DNA of 64,000 nucleotides from Biomaibacter acetigenes (GCF_003691585.1 NZ_CP033169.1:372001-436000), one strand, 5' to 3'; positions 35,569-45,444 are shown, counted from the first letter of the stretch. A program made the numbers and translations. The notes: generated by a model from the sequence alone, not told the origin.

Positions 35569-37209
35569 ATGAGTGGTATAATGTTACTGATTGGTGCAAT
35601 CATACTTTTCCTGATAGCCTATACAGCGTATGGCGGTTGGCTTGCAAAACAATGGGGCCTTGATATTAAACGTGAAACGCCTGCCCATACCATGTATGAT
35701 GGAATCGACTATGCTCCTGCAAAAGCACCTGTATTACTGGGCCATCATTTCGCATCCATAGCGGGGGCTGGCCCTATAAATGGCCCCATACAGGCCGCCG
35801 TATTCGGGTGGGTACCGGTGGCCCTCTGGATTGTAATAGGCAGCATATTTTTCGGTGCGGCTCATGATTTTGGTTCCTTGATAGCCTCTCTCAGGCATAA
35901 GGGAAAATCCATAGGAGATATTATCGAAGTAAATGTAGGTATGACAGGGAAGAGGCTGTTCCTGTTGTTTTCATGGCTGACCCTGGTGCTCATAGTCGCA
36001 GCTTTTGCAAATATAGTAGCCGATACATTTGTGTCAACACCGCAGGCGGCCACAGCGTCATTATTATTCATACCCCTGGCGGTGGCTTTTGGTTTCGCCG
36101 TATATCGCAGGAACGCGTCTCTTACTGTAAGTACTGTAATAGGTGTTATAATCCTGGCTCTCTGTATTGTCATAGGTTATTACGCACCATTATCCCTTGC
36201 AAAAACCACATGGATTTTTATTTTATCTATTTACATTATTGCGGCTTCTGTTATGCCCGTATGGATACTGCTTCAGCCCAGGGATTACCTGAATTCTTTC
36301 CTTCTTTACGGCATGATGATCGGTGGCATCGTGGGTATACTGTTGTATAACCCAAATATACAACTGCCGGCGTTCACCAGCTTTAAAGTGGGAACCCAGT
36401 ACCTGTTCCCGATGCTGTTTGTGACCGTGGCATGCGGTGCCATTTCGGGATTCCATTCCCTGGTAGCATCCGGTACAACTGCAAAGCAGCTTGACAGGGA
36501 AGGAGATGCGAAACTTATTGGATACGGTTCCATGCTCATAGAGGGAGTACTGGCGACTATAGCCATAATAACTGCCGCATATCTGGCTAAAGACAAGTTT
36601 GCGGCTTTGATGAAGGGTGGTCCCACCAATGTTTTTGCCGATGGCCTTGGTACTTTTATGACAAGTTTCGGGCTTAATTTTACCATAGGCAAGACCTTTG
36701 CCGCTCTGGCTGTTTCAGCCTTTGCCATGACAACTCTGGATACTGCCACGAGGCTGGGAAGGTTTGCCTTCCAGGAGTTTTTTGAAAATATTTCAGAAGC
36801 AGGTGAAAAGGGGCACGTAGGGAGTCCCGCAGCAAAGTTCTTCGGTGATAGGTTCGTAGCTTCTTTAATAACTGTTGCGGCATCGGTAATCCTGGCTTTC
36901 ACCAGCTGGAAGGTCATATGGCCCATATTCGGCGCGGCCAACCAGCTTCTGGCGGCTATTGCTTTGCTGGCGGTGGCGGCCTGGCTGGCCAATGCGGGTA
37001 AAAACAACAGCATGCTCATCATTCCAATGATATTCATGTTTGCCGTAACCCTGACAGCACTGGGTTTCCTCATCAAGGCCAATGCAGCTACAGGCAATTA
37101 TCTACTGGTAGTATTTGCGGTGCTGCTGTTCATTCTGGCCATACTTCTCATTATTCAAACCTATGGTGTTTTGACCGGAAAGAATAAAAAAACAACCGTG
37201 GGGATGTAA
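35569..37209 (+). CDS. cstA: Carbon starvation protein CstA-family carrier (1)
   Basis: The 546-residue membrane protein has about 15 helices. The CstA signature near residue 45 (DYAPAKAPVLLGHHFASIAG) continues as AGPINGPIQAAVFGW, and a conserved CGAISGFHSLVASGTTAKQ lies near residue 285. CstA and BtsT carriers import pyruvate and have been linked to peptide use. AAGGGGG precedes the ATG. The gene follows an uncharacterised gene and is followed by a hairpin, then by lytS/lytT-type genes. A second CstA lies beyond them. Confidence 0.93.
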   Translation: MSGIMLLIGAIILFLIAYTAYGGWLAKQWGLDIKRETPAHTMYDGIDYAPAKAPVLLGHHFASIAGAGPINGPIQAAVFGWVPVALWIVIGSIFFGAAHDFGSLIASLRHKGKSIGDIIEVNVGMTGKRLFLLFSWLTLVLIVAAFANIVADTFVSTPQAATASLLFIPLAVAFGFAVYRRNASLTVSTVIGVIILALCIVIGYYAPLSLAKTTWIFILSIYIIAASVMPVWILLQPRDYLNSFLLYGMMIGGIVGILLYNPNIQLPAFTSFKVGTQYLFPMLFVTVACGAISGFHSLVASGTTAKQLDREGDAKLIGYGSMLIEGVLATIAIITAAYLAKDKFAALMKGGPTNVFADGLGTFMTSFGLNFTIGKTFAALAVSAFAMTTLDTATRLGRFAFQEFFENISEAGEKGHVGSPAAKFFGDRFVASLITVAASVILAFTSWKVIWPIFGAANQLLAAIALLAVAAWLANAGKNNSMLIIPMIFMFAVTLTALGFLIKANAATGNYLLVVFAVLLFILAILLIIQTYGVLTGKNKKTTVGM

Positions 37210-37222
37210 AAATAAACCTATC

Positions 37223-37246
37223 GAAGCCTGCCGCAGGGCAGGCTTC
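37223..37246 (+). terminator. Hairpin after the first CstA gene
   Basis: GAAGCCTGCC/GGCAGGCTTC is a perfect 10-bp stem with a GCAG loop, 13 bp after the stop codon. There is no T tract, so it may be a 3' stabiliser or a partial terminator before lytS. Confidence 0.55.
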
Positions 37247-37364
37247 AGGATTTACAAACGGTGTAATACAATACCCGGATAAAAATGGATTTATTGCTTT
37301 TGTCATAATGTGATATATTTAATATAGAAGTTATAATATATGGCGGCTTTCAGGAGATGAAAAC

Positions 37365-39092
37365 ATGATTCTTTCTATACTCATAAATCTTGTTAACAGG
37401 CTGGGCTTCTTTATAGTGATTGCATACCTGCTGTCAAGAAACAGGCCCTTTAAAAACCTGATACTCAAGAATGAAGTATCCCTGAAAGACAAGCTGATAC
37501 TTTCGGCAATTTTCGGGGCATTCGGCATCCTGGGCACTTATCTGGGCATACCCATTTACGGTGCCATAGCCAACTCCAGGGCTGTGGGTGTCATTATCGG
37601 GGGGCTGCTGGGCGGACCCTTTGTGGGAATCCTGTCCGGTTTTATTGCCGGATTTCATCGCTGGGCCATAGATATAGGCGGATTTACAGCTGTGGCCTGT
37701 TCGGTGTCAACCTTTACAGAAGCCACCATAGCGGGATTAATTCATAGAAAATTAAAACACGGCAGAGTGGAATGGACAACAGCTTTTTTGATAGGCGTGG
37801 CTCTTGAACTTCTACAAATGGTTATTATTCTCGCTATAGCCAGACCTTTTAATGCGGCTCTGGAACTGGTCAAGGTCATCTGGTTTCCCATGACCGCGGT
37901 TAATGCGGCGGGTATAGCCATCTTCATAGTGATTGTGGAAAATATATTCAAGGAGCAGGAAAGGGCGGGAGCTTACCAGGCGCAGCTTGCTCTGGACATA
38001 GCCTCGGAGACACTGCCCTACCTTAAACGGGGCATGAATGAACTGTCTGCATATAAAACTGCAAAGATCATCTACGAAAAGGCCGATTTCGATGCGGTGG
38101 CAGTAACCGATGAAAAGCAGATTCTTGCCCACATTGGAGCCGGTGAGGACCATCATAAACCAGGGCATAAAGTTCTTACCGAGGCCACCCGCAGGGCTCT
38201 GGCCACCGGTGAGTGCCAGGTGGCCTCATCCAGGTCGGAAATAGAATGCCCCGATGAAAATTGCCCGTTGAAATCTGCCGTCATAGTGCCCTTACGGGAA
38301 GGGGAAAATGTTATAGGAAGCCTGAAACTGTATAAAAACCGTGAAAATAGCATATCCAGCGTGGATGTCAAGCTTGCGGAAGGACTGGGGCAGCTGTTTT
38401 CAACCCAACTGGAACTGGGAAGGGCAGAATATCAGTCCAGACTTCTGGCCAGAGCCGAACTCAAGGCACTTCAGTCTCAGATCAATCCTCATTTTTTATT
38501 CAATGCATTAAATACAATCATATCAATTTTGAGAAAGGACCCGGGCAGAGCCCGGGAACTGCTCATAGATTTAAGTGACTTCTTCAGGAAAAACTTGAGC
38601 ATGAGCCTGGACCTGGTGCCCCTGGAACAGGAAATAGAACATGTAAAGGCGTACCTTGCCATTGAACAGGCGCGCTTCGGCGAAAGATTGAAGGCGATTT
38701 TTGAAATACAGGCGGGAATCGACATCCTGGTACCGCCGCTCATCCTGCAGCCTCTGGTGGAAAATGCGATAAAACACGGGCTTTTACCCAAAAAGAACGG
38801 AGGGACGGTCCGCATCAGTGCCAGGAATTTAGAAAAAGGTGTAGAAATATCCGTGATAGACGATGGCGTGGGTATGGAAGAAAGCATAGCCGAAAAAGTG
38901 CTCTCCCGTTCAGCCTGTCGCGATAAAATAGGTCTTTGCAATGTCAACGGCAGGCTTGAAAGCCTTTACGGCAGCCAAAGCCGTCTTGTCATATCTTCAA
39001 AACCGGATATGGGTACGGAAGTGAAATTTTTCATTCCCACGCAAAAAGCAGGGAGGAACGATAGTGGAATTTACAGTGCTGCTGGTAGATGA
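37365..39092 (+). CDS. lytS: LytS-family sensor histidine kinase
   Basis: The 575-residue kinase has an N-terminal 5TMR-LYT sensor (residues 1-190, with GIPIYGAIANSRAVGVIIGG and GGPFVGILSGFIAGFHRW). A GAF domain (about 215-345, with DENCPLKSAVIVPLREGE) follows. The His_kinase segment is LKALQSQINPHFLFNALNTI, and the ATPase domain shows LQPLVENAIKHGL and IDDGVGM. LytS/BtsS kinases sense extracellular metabolites such as pyruvate or envelope state. Flanking CstA carriers support a nutrient role. It overlaps the regulator gene by 29 bp. Confidence 0.93.
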   Translation: MILSILINLVNRLGFFIVIAYLLSRNRPFKNLILKNEVSLKDKLILSAIFGAFGILGTYLGIPIYGAIANSRAVGVIIGGLLGGPFVGILSGFIAGFHRWAIDIGGFTAVACSVSTFTEATIAGLIHRKLKHGRVEWTTAFLIGVALELLQMVIILAIARPFNAALELVKVIWFPMTAVNAAGIAIFIVIVENIFKEQERAGAYQAQLALDIASETLPYLKRGMNELSAYKTAKIIYEKADFDAVAVTDEKQILAHIGAGEDHHKPGHKVLTEATRRALATGECQVASSRSEIECPDENCPLKSAVIVPLREGENVIGSLKLYKNRENSISSVDVKLAEGLGQLFSTQLELGRAEYQSRLLARAELKALQSQINPHFLFNALNTIISILRKDPGRARELLIDLSDFFRKNLSMSLDLVPLEQEIEHVKAYLAIEQARFGERLKAIFEIQAGIDILVPPLILQPLVENAIKHGLLPKKNGGTVRISARNLEKGVEISVIDDGVGMEESIAEKVLSRSACRDKIGLCNVNGRLESLYGSQSRLVISSKPDMGTEVKFFIPTQKAGRNDSGIYSAAGR

Positions 39093-39828
39093 CGAGTCTC
39101 CGGCCCGAGAGGAGCTCCGGTATCTGCTGGAATCTTATACTGAAATAAAAATTATCGGTGAGGCTTCCTCAGGGCAGGAAGCCATCGAAAAAATATTGAC
39201 TTTGAAACCCGATGTTATTTTTCTCGATATCCAGCTTTCCGACATGGATGGGTTTGAGGTGGCCTGGCAAGTATTCTCGGAAGGCGTGACACCGGTGGTG
39301 GTATTTGCTACGGCTTATGATGAGTACGCTGTCAGAGCGTTCGAGATAAATGCCCTGGATTACATTTTAAAGCCCTTTTCGGAAAAAAGGCTGGATAAAA
39401 CCGTAAAAAGGCTCTTCGAGGTATTCGGGGAAAGAAAACAGAAACAGGAATCACTCAAGGTTTCGGAATATCTTCAAAAGACCAGAAAAACAGCCTGCAG
39501 CAAGCTTTCACTGTGGAAAAACGACAGGATTTACCTGGTGTGCCCTGAGGAAATATGCTATTGTGAAGCCATCGAAAAGGGAAGCAAAATAAAGACTGAA
39601 AAAGGGGAATTTTTGAGCCCCTATACTCTTTCGGAACTGGAGGAAAAGATAGGAAGCCCTGATTTTGTTAGGACCCATAAGAGTTACCTGGTGAATTTTG
39701 ACAAGGTGAAAGAGATTATCCCGTGGTTTAACGGCACCTTCATCCTGTCCATCAAAGGCTATGAAAAGGATGAGGTCCCGGTCAGCAGGAGGCATGCCAA
39801 AGAAATAAGGGAAATGTTTGAAATTTAA
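39064..39828 (+). CDS. lytT: LytTR-family response regulator
   Basis: The 254-residue regulator has an N-terminal receiver (VDDESPAREELRYLLE; phospho-Asp in VIFLDIQLSDMDGFEV; Lys in YILKPFSEKRL). A C-terminal LytTR DNA-binding domain follows (about 145-254, with SPDFVRTHKSYLVNFDKV and VPVSRRHAKEIREMF). GTG start, GGGAGG upstream. The three ACCGTT repeats at 34893-34940 match the kind of site this domain recognises. A single further ACCGTT lies at 39841, just after its stop and 140 bp before the second CstA gene. Confidence 0.93.
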   Translation: MEFTVLLVDDESPAREELRYLLESYTEIKIIGEASSGQEAIEKILTLKPDVIFLDIQLSDMDGFEVAWQVFSEGVTPVVVFATAYDEYAVRAFEINALDYILKPFSEKRLDKTVKRLFEVFGERKQKQESLKVSEYLQKTRKTACSKLSLWKNDRIYLVCPEEICYCEAIEKGSKIKTEKGEFLSPYTLSELEEKIGSPDFVRTHKSYLVNFDKVKEIIPWFNGTFILSIKGYEKDEVPVSRRHAKEIREMFEI

Positions 39829-39856
39829 GTTTGAGTTTTTACCGTTTAAGATAGTG

Positions 39857-39882
39857 AAAAGACCGCCCGGGTCTTTTTTTTT
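39857..39882 (+). terminator. Terminator after the LytTR regulator
   Basis: AAAAGACC/GGTCTTTT with a five-base loop is followed by a T run. An ACCGTT half-site lies just upstream at 39841. Confidence 0.85.
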
Positions 39883-39980
39883 GCCTTTCGGCGCAAAAAT
39901 CGACAATAATGTATGTTTTTGATTTAAAATAAAATTAAGAAAGGTCCGCTTTGGCGGAACTAATAGAAGGGGGTTTTTAA

Positions 39981-41414
39981 ATGTTTTCATTTATAGGTTC
40001 CATTATCGTCCTTATACTGGGTTATGTCATTTATGGCGCCCTTGTGGAGAAAGTTTTTGGTGCCGATGAAAATCGAAAGACACCCTGCTATACGGTGGCA
40101 GATGGTGTTGACTACGTCCCTATGGATAAGTACCGCAACGCCCTTATCCAGCTATTAAATATCGCAGGCCTGGGGCCTATTTACGGTGCCATTTCCGGGG
40201 CGCTGTGGGGACCGGCAGCTTTTATGTGGATAGTGCTCGGAGGCATTTTCGCCGGGGCTGTACACGATTACCTGTCGGGCATGATATCGCTCCGAAATAA
40301 CGGCGCCAATGTGCCTGAGCTGGCTGCAAAGTATCTTGGCGAAAAGAGCAGGATCATTGTAAACGTATTTGCCGTAGTGCTTCTTGTGCTGGTCGGTGTG
40401 GTATTTGTCAGCGGTCCTGCGGGTCTGCTGGCGATTCTTACTCCTGAGGTTTTAACAAAAAATGTGTGGGTATGGATAATTTTTGCCTACTATTTTCTGG
40501 CGACACTGCTGCCCATCGACAAGATTATAGGGAGAATTTATCCCATATTTGGAGCCATATTGCTGATAATGGCGATTGGAATCGGGGGATCTTTATTATT
40601 TGAAGGTTATAAAATACCGGAACTCACCTTTGCAAATCTTCATCCAAAGGGAGCGCCGCTCTGGCCGCTGCTTTTCATCACCATAGCCTGCGGAGCCATA
40701 AGCGGTTTTCATGCCACACAATCACCTATAGTTTCACGCTGCGTAAGAAATGAAAAAGAAGGAAGATTTATTTTCTATGGAATGATGATAGTCGAATCCA
40801 TAATAGCCCTCATCTGGGCTGCCGCCGCCATGAGCTTCTACGGCGGAACGGCAGGCCTCGCCAAGGCTCTGGCAACTCCTGCAGGCCCCTCAGCGGTGGT
40901 AAAGGAAGCATCTTTTGCCATGATGGGAGCTTTTGGAGGAATACTGGCCATACTGGGCGTTGTGGTGCTTCCCATAACTTCAGGCGATACTGCCTTTAGA
41001 GCGGCAAGGTACACCATTTCGGAAATGCTTAAACTGGACCAAAAGCCCATTGTGAACAGGTATAAAATAACAATACCGCTGTTTGCTGTTGGTATAATAC
41101 TTTCTCAAATCAACTTTAACATTCTTTGGAGATACTTTGCATGGTCGAATCAAACGCTGGCTATGATAATGTTGTGGACAGGCGCCGTATATCTTGTAAA
41201 AGAAAACAAGCTGCATTGGATTGCCACAATACCTGCTACATTCATGACGGCCGTCAGTGTGACATATATATTCCAGGCGCCGGAGGGCTTCGGCCTTCCC
41301 ACCTCGGTATCGTATCCCATAGGTATAATGGCCGCCGCTGCAGCATTTATCTACTTTTATAGCAAAACAAGATATTTTAACGGAAAAATAAAAGTAGCGG
41401 AGCAAAAAATATAG
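39981..41414 (+). CDS. Carbon starvation protein CstA-family carrier (2)
   Basis: The 477-residue paralogue is shorter than the first copy. It has the CstA signature as DYVPMDKYRNALIQLLNIAG followed by GPIYGAISGALWGP, and CGAISGFHATQSPIVSRC near residue 240. The C-terminal helices differ from copy 1, so it is an old paralogue, possibly with another substrate. GAAGGGGG precedes the ATG. A small hairpin (GTCCGC/GCGGAC-like, about 39944-39959) lies in the leader. It is separated from the regulator gene by a terminator and so needs its own promoter. Confidence 0.93.
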   Translation: MFSFIGSIIVLILGYVIYGALVEKVFGADENRKTPCYTVADGVDYVPMDKYRNALIQLLNIAGLGPIYGAISGALWGPAAFMWIVLGGIFAGAVHDYLSGMISLRNNGANVPELAAKYLGEKSRIIVNVFAVVLLVLVGVVFVSGPAGLLAILTPEVLTKNVWVWIIFAYYFLATLLPIDKIIGRIYPIFGAILLIMAIGIGGSLLFEGYKIPELTFANLHPKGAPLWPLLFITIACGAISGFHATQSPIVSRCVRNEKEGRFIFYGMMIVESIIALIWAAAAMSFYGGTAGLAKALATPAGPSAVVKEASFAMMGAFGGILAILGVVVLPITSGDTAFRAARYTISEMLKLDQKPIVNRYKITIPLFAVGIILSQINFNILWRYFAWSNQTLAMIMLWTGAVYLVKENKLHWIATIPATFMTAVSVTYIFQAPEGFGLPTSVSYPIGIMAAAAAFIYFYSKTRYFNGKIKVAEQKI

Positions 41415-41496
41415 ATAGATTTGAAAAAAACCTTTGCATAAGCCCACCTGATTGTGGTAAAATAGTCAAGGAAAACTTTTTGAGGAGGTTTTATCC

Positions 41497-41685
41497 TTGA
41501 AGGTATATGTAGATCAGGATTTATGTATCAGCTGCGGACTCTGCATCGATACCTGCCCGGCGGTTTTTGACTGGAACGATGACGGTAAAGCTCAATCAAC
41601 AGTAGACGAAGTGCCCGCCGACGCGGAAGACGAAGCAAGAGAAGCATTGGAGAACTGCCCCTCGGAAGCTATAAAAGAGGAATAA
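41497..41685 (+). CDS. 4Fe-4S ferredoxin
   Basis: The 62-residue acidic protein has one cluster motif, CISCGLCIDTCPAVF, and the fourth ligand in ALENCPSEAI. This is the pattern of single-cluster [4Fe-4S] ferredoxins that serve as low-potential electron carriers in anaerobes. The start is TTG after GAGGAGGT. Monocistronic, with a strong terminator 3 bp after the stop codon. Confidence 0.93.
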   Translation: MKVYVDQDLCISCGLCIDTCPAVFDWNDDGKAQSTVDEVPADAEDEAREALENCPSEAIKEE

Positions 41686-41687
41686 CC

Positions 41688-41731
41688 AAAAAAATTGAGT
41701 TTCATCATAACGATGGAACTCAATTTTTTTG
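41688..41731 (+). terminator. Terminator of ferredoxin gene
   Basis: AAAAAATTGAGTT/AACTCAATTTTTTT with inner CATC/GATG pairing forms a long stem and T tract. Confidence 0.85.
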
Positions 41732-41793
41732 TCAACAGGTTGGGGTCAGGCCCTTTTATTGAGCAAATTCCTGGCGACAGTCTATAAAACCCG

Positions 41794-41833
41794 CATTTCG
41801 CACCCTTCCATATGCTGAACCATCAATTTTTAC
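41794..41833 (+). repeat. 40-bp direct repeat, left boundary of the 5-oxoproline island
   Basis: It begins CATTTCGCACCCTTCCATAT and ends CAATTTTTAC. It is identical in 36 of 40 positions to 49571-49610 in the same orientation. The two copies bracket the AT-rich block of pxp genes and the IS element. The surrounding 41735-41980 contains no gene. Confidence 0.75.
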
Positions 41834-41982
41834 TAAAACGACAAAAATCTCATTCAATAAGATAATGCGAATGTTCCCTAATCGAAGTATAAATCTCCGG
41901 TGTTAAACCGACTAAAGAAAGTATCCTACTTCCTGACATTCATTTAGCAGTTGCTCTTTAAATTCTCCGGCATATTGTTTCT

Positions 41983-42756
41983 TTATCGTTTTTTCTCGAT
42001 AAAACCTAATTGGTGGGAAATTAACGACGCATATTGTTGTAGCTTTTCTACAAAAAAGTTAATTTTGTCTTCTGTCATACGAAAGATCGGGCCAGCTGCG
42101 CTTAATGAAGCAATAATTGAACAGGTTTGGTCATAAATTGGTACGGCAATTTCCATGGAAGTTGGCCATAATTCTTCTTTGCTAATAGAAAATTTGTTTC
42201 TACGTATGAAAAGTATTTTTTCCCATATCTCTTCTTTTGACACCGGAGTCTTATCAGTAAACTTCTTTAGTGGTTTATCTAACAAAGAATTTATTTTTTC
42301 ATCAGCCAAACCAGCAAGCAATACTCGCCCACTTGCCCCAGCATACAAAGGAGCCCGTCTTCCCTTGGCGGTATACAACCGAAATACTTGATCAGGATCA
42401 ATTTTTTCAATGTAAAGTGCCTCATCTCCGTCTCTTACTACGAGTTGTATTGCTTCATTTATTTGATCTTTTAATTCTTTCATAAACGGAAGAGCGACCT
42501 TATTTAATTCAATATTCTCATAAACCTGCATTCCTAATTCAAACAGTTTAATACCCAGTTGATAACGACGATCCGATTCATATTCCTTGCTCCGAGTTAC
42601 AAAACCACATTTTTCAAGTGCACAAAGTAGACGATATACACTAGCTTTAGGATAACCCGAAAGGCGAGAAAGTTCATTTAGCCCAATAATAGGCCGATCA
42701 GTAGTAAAGTAATTTAATAACTTTAAGGCTTTTATAACTGTATTATCACCGCTCAT
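41983..42756 (-). CDS. IclR-family transcriptional regulator
   Basis: The 257-residue regulator has an N-terminal winged helix-turn-helix (TVIKALKLLNYFTTDRPIIG, then LSRLSGYPKASVYRLLCALE). A C-terminal IclR effector domain contains RRAPLYAGASGRVLLAGL near residue 130. AAAGGAG precedes the ATG. It is divergent from pxpABC and probably controls it in response to 5-oxoproline or a related compound; this is inferred from the shared 148-bp intergenic region. The gene is AT-rich like the rest of the island. Confidence 0.9.
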   Translation of the reverse strand: MSGDNTVIKALKLLNYFTTDRPIIGLNELSRLSGYPKASVYRLLCALEKCGFVTRSKEYESDRRYQLGIKLFELGMQVYENIELNKVALPFMKELKDQINEAIQLVVRDGDEALYIEKIDPDQVFRLYTAKGRRAPLYAGASGRVLLAGLADEKINSLLDKPLKKFTDKTPVSKEEIWEKILFIRRNKFSISKEELWPTSMEIAVPIYDQTCSIIASLSAAGPIFRMTEDKINFFVEKLQQYASLISHQLGFIEKKR

Positions 42757-42904
42757 ATAAAATCTCCTTTGTTACGAAAATATCAACTATAACAATTTTA
42801 ACACAAAAAATTTTTTTACGTCTAGAAGGAATTTTACTTAAATATGTAGAATATATTATAAATAAACCAGTGGTCCGAATAGTAAACCAATAGGGGGCGG
42901 CGCC

Positions 42905-43669
42905 TTGAAAATTGATATATGTTGTGATATGGGTGAAAGTTTTGGTAGTTTTCGGGTGGGGATAGACGATGAGGTAGTGAAGTTTATATCTTCAGCTAAC
43001 ATCGCGTGTGGTTTTCATGGTGGGGATCCCATGGTTATTGATAAAACAGTTAAAATTTCTAAAGAACACCATGTAGCTGTTGGAGCTCACCCCGGTTTTC
43101 CCGATTTATTAGGGTTCGGCCGGAGAAATATGGATCTTACCCAACAAGAAATAAATAATTATGTAATTTACCAAATTGGTGCTCTTAAAGTTTTTGCAGA
43201 AGTTAACGGAATTGCGTTACAACATGTGAAGGCTCATGGGGCACTTTACAATATGGCGGCGGTTAATGAAACAGTTGCCCTTTCTGTGGCCGAAGCCATT
43301 GCGTCAGTTGATCCGAATTTAATATGTGTTGGTATGGCAAACACAGCAATGCAACGTGCTGCAGAAAAAGTTGGATTGAGATTTGCATGCGAAGTTTTTG
43401 CCGATCGTAACATCAACCCAGATGGGACATTAGTTTCTCGAAAACTTCCCAATGCAATGATTTATGATCATGAGGTAGCTTGTGCCAGAGTACTAAGGAT
43501 GATCAAGGAAGGAGTTGTTGAAGCTATAGATGGAAGTCTGTTACCAGTAAGAGTAGACACTATTTGTGTTCATGGGGACAATCTGGAAGCGGTAAAATTT
43601 GCACAAACTATCAAAACTGCTTTAGAAGAAAATGGTGTGGAGGTTACCCCTATGGGAACTTTCCTCTGA
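42905..43669 (+). CDS. pxpA: 5-oxoprolinase subunit A (LamB/YcsF family)
   Basis: The 254-residue protein is one of three subunits that open 5-oxo-L-proline to glutamate with ATP. The start [19 protein letters not shown], then [20 protein letters not shown] and [11 protein letters not shown] are family hallmarks containing the conserved His and Asp residues. TTG start with AGGGGGCGG upstream. pxpB follows after 15 bp. Base composition is visibly more AT-rich than flanking metabolic genes, a sign of transfer. Confidence 0.95.
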   Translation: MKIDICCDMGESFGSFRVGIDDEVVKFISSANIACGFHGGDPMVIDKTVKISKEHHVAVGAHPGFPDLLGFGRRNMDLTQQEINNYVIYQIGALKVFAEVNGIALQHVKAHGALYNMAAVNETVALSVAEAIASVDPNLICVGMANTAMQRAAEKVGLRFACEVFADRNINPDGTLVSRKLPNAMIYDHEVACARVLRMIKEGVVEAIDGSLLPVRVDTICVHGDNLEAVKFAQTIKTALEENGVEVTPMGTFL

Positions 43670-43684
43670 TGGGGGCACATAGTT

Positions 43685-44410
43685 ATGTATGAAAAACCTA
43701 GGATATTGATGTGCGGTGATAAAGCTATCGTTGTAGAATACGGTAATGAAATTAGCGAAGGATGCAATAAACAAATTATAAGTTTGTACAGGTTTTTGGT
43801 TAGAGAAAAAGTGAACGGCATTGTGTCGCTAATCCCTACTTACAGGTCTTTGTTAATAAAATTTGAACCCACACAAATATCCTTTCAACAATTAGAGGAT
43901 ATTCTTAGCCGTTTCAATCCAAAAGAAATTGAAAAAGATTTTAATCCGTTAGTAATAGAAATACCCGTGGCTTATGGAGAAGAATTTGGGCCTGATTTAC
44001 AGTATGTGGCCGAATTTCACTCTTTGACGAATGAAGAAGTTATTCAAATTCATACAGAACCACTATATCGAATCTATATGTTGGGTTTTATTATAGGGTT
44101 TGCTTATTTAGGAAATATGTCTGAAAAAATTGCAACCCCACGCCTTGATAAACCCCGAACGATTATCCCCGCAGGTTCTGTGGGAATTGCTGGTGCGCAA
44201 ACCGGAATCTACCCTCTTGATAGTCCTGGGGGGTGGCGGTTAATAGGAAAGACACCGGTCAGACTATATGACCCACAAAGAGAAAGACCGATTTTATTTC
44301 AAGCCGGTGATTATGTTCGATTTAAGCCAATTAGCCGTGAAGAATTCTTCGAAATTGAAGAAGAGGTTAAAAAAGGATCTTTTCAAGTACGAACCTATCC
44401 GTATAGCTAA
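43685..44410 (+). CDS. pxpB: 5-oxoprolinase subunit B (KipI family)
   Basis: The 241-residue protein has the KipI/PxpB plan: an N-terminal domain (MCGDKAIVVEYGNEISEG) and a C-terminal cyclophilin-like domain with YMLGFIIGFAYLGNM, TPRLDKPRTIIPAGSVGIAG and TGIYPLDSPGGWRLIGKTP. It acts with PxpC, which follows 29 bp downstream. In Bacillus KipI was first described as a kinase inhibitor, but in the ABC arrangement it is an oxoprolinase subunit. Confidence 0.95.
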   Translation: MYEKPRILMCGDKAIVVEYGNEISEGCNKQIISLYRFLVREKVNGIVSLIPTYRSLLIKFEPTQISFQQLEDILSRFNPKEIEKDFNPLVIEIPVAYGEEFGPDLQYVAEFHSLTNEEVIQIHTEPLYRIYMLGFIIGFAYLGNMSEKIATPRLDKPRTIIPAGSVGIAGAQTGIYPLDSPGGWRLIGKTPVRLYDPQRERPILFQAGDYVRFKPISREEFFEIEEEVKKGSFQVRTYPYS

Positions 44411-44439
44411 TCTATGAACAGCACAAGTGAGGGATATAA

Positions 44440-45444
44440 TTGAACGTATTCCGAGTAAATCAGCCAGGCATTTTTACCACAATTCAAGACCTTGGTCGTT
44501 TTGGATATGAAAATCAAGGGGTGCCGGTTGCCGGAGCAATGGATGAATTTGCGTTTCGAGTTGCAAATATATTAGTTGGTAATAATGAAAACACTCCTGC
44601 CTTGGAGATAACTTTATTGGGCCCCACTTTGGAGGTGCTAGAAGATACAATCGTGGCCGTAACTGGTGCTAAAATGACGCCCTTTGTGAATGGAATGAAA
44701 CGGGATTGTTGGAGTTCCTTCCCTCTTAGAAAGGGTGATATCTTATCTTTTGATTATCCCTCATCAGGCGCCCGTGCGTATCTATCTGTTGCCGGAGGCT
44801 TTTTAGGAGAATTTGCATTAGGAAGTTACTCTACATACACCAGGGGAAAAATCGGCGGAATACGTGGGAGACGCCTCGAAAAAGGAGATATTTTATCTTG
44901 CAGGTTTCCTCTTCAGTTCCCAAAAACGCAAATAGTACCCAACGAATTGATTCCGGTATATTTATCAGAAGAAGAGGTGCGGGTTATCATCGGTCCTCAA
45001 CACGATTACTTCTCACATGAAGCAATTGAAAAATTTTTGAACTCTATATTTACGATTACTAAAGATTCGGACCGAATGGGGTATAAATTGGATGGACCGG
45101 AAATCAGGGCAACGGGAAAACACGATATTATTACAGATGGATTGGTGCCTGGCGCAATTCAAGTTCCTTCAAATGGTCAGCCCATCATAATGATGAAAGA
45201 TGCGCAAACTACCGGAGGATATGCAAAAATTGCGGTAACGATTACAGCGGATCTATCTAAACTGGCACAATTAAAACCCGGCGATCGGGTGCGCTTTAAA
45301 TCAGTTGATATTAAAGAGGCTTATAAGGCATTAAAGGATCAGGAAAGAGTTCTTAAAGAAATCTACCTCCATTTAAGACCAATCAAATTTTATAATCTAA
45401 AAATCAATGGTAGAAGTTTTGAGGTTAGTATCTCCCAAATATAA
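44440..45444 (+). CDS. pxpC: 5-oxoprolinase subunit C (KipA family)
   Basis: The 334-residue protein has the family start VNQPGIFTTIQDLGRFGYEN and then VPVAGAMDEFAFRVANILVG. The conserved SDRMGYKLDGPEI and TDGLVPGAIQVPSNGQPIIM lie in the second half. The start is TTG after GTGAGGG. It completes a contiguous pxpA-pxpB-pxpC set; the full enzyme couples ATP hydrolysis to ring opening of 5-oxoproline. Confidence 0.95.
   Translation: MNVFRVNQPGIFTTIQDLGRFGYENQGVPVAGAMDEFAFRVANILVGNNENTPALEITLLGPTLEVLEDTIVAVTGAKMTPFVNGMKRDCWSSFPLRKGDILSFDYPSSGARAYLSVAGGFLGEFALGSYSTYTRGKIGGIRGRRLEKGDILSCRFPLQFPKTQIVPNELIPVYLSEEEVRVIIGPQHDYFSHEAIEKFLNSIFTITKDSDRMGYKLDGPEIRATGKHDIITDGLVPGAIQVPSNGQPIIMMKDAQTTGGYAKIAVTITADLSKLAQLKPGDRVRFKSVDIKEAYKALKDQERVLKEIYLHLRPIKFYNLKINGRSFEVSISQI

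Noticed and set aside
36306-37097. 263-residue open frame antisense to cstA
   Set aside because: It is a shadow of the membrane-protein coding strand without a ribosome site or recognisable domain.
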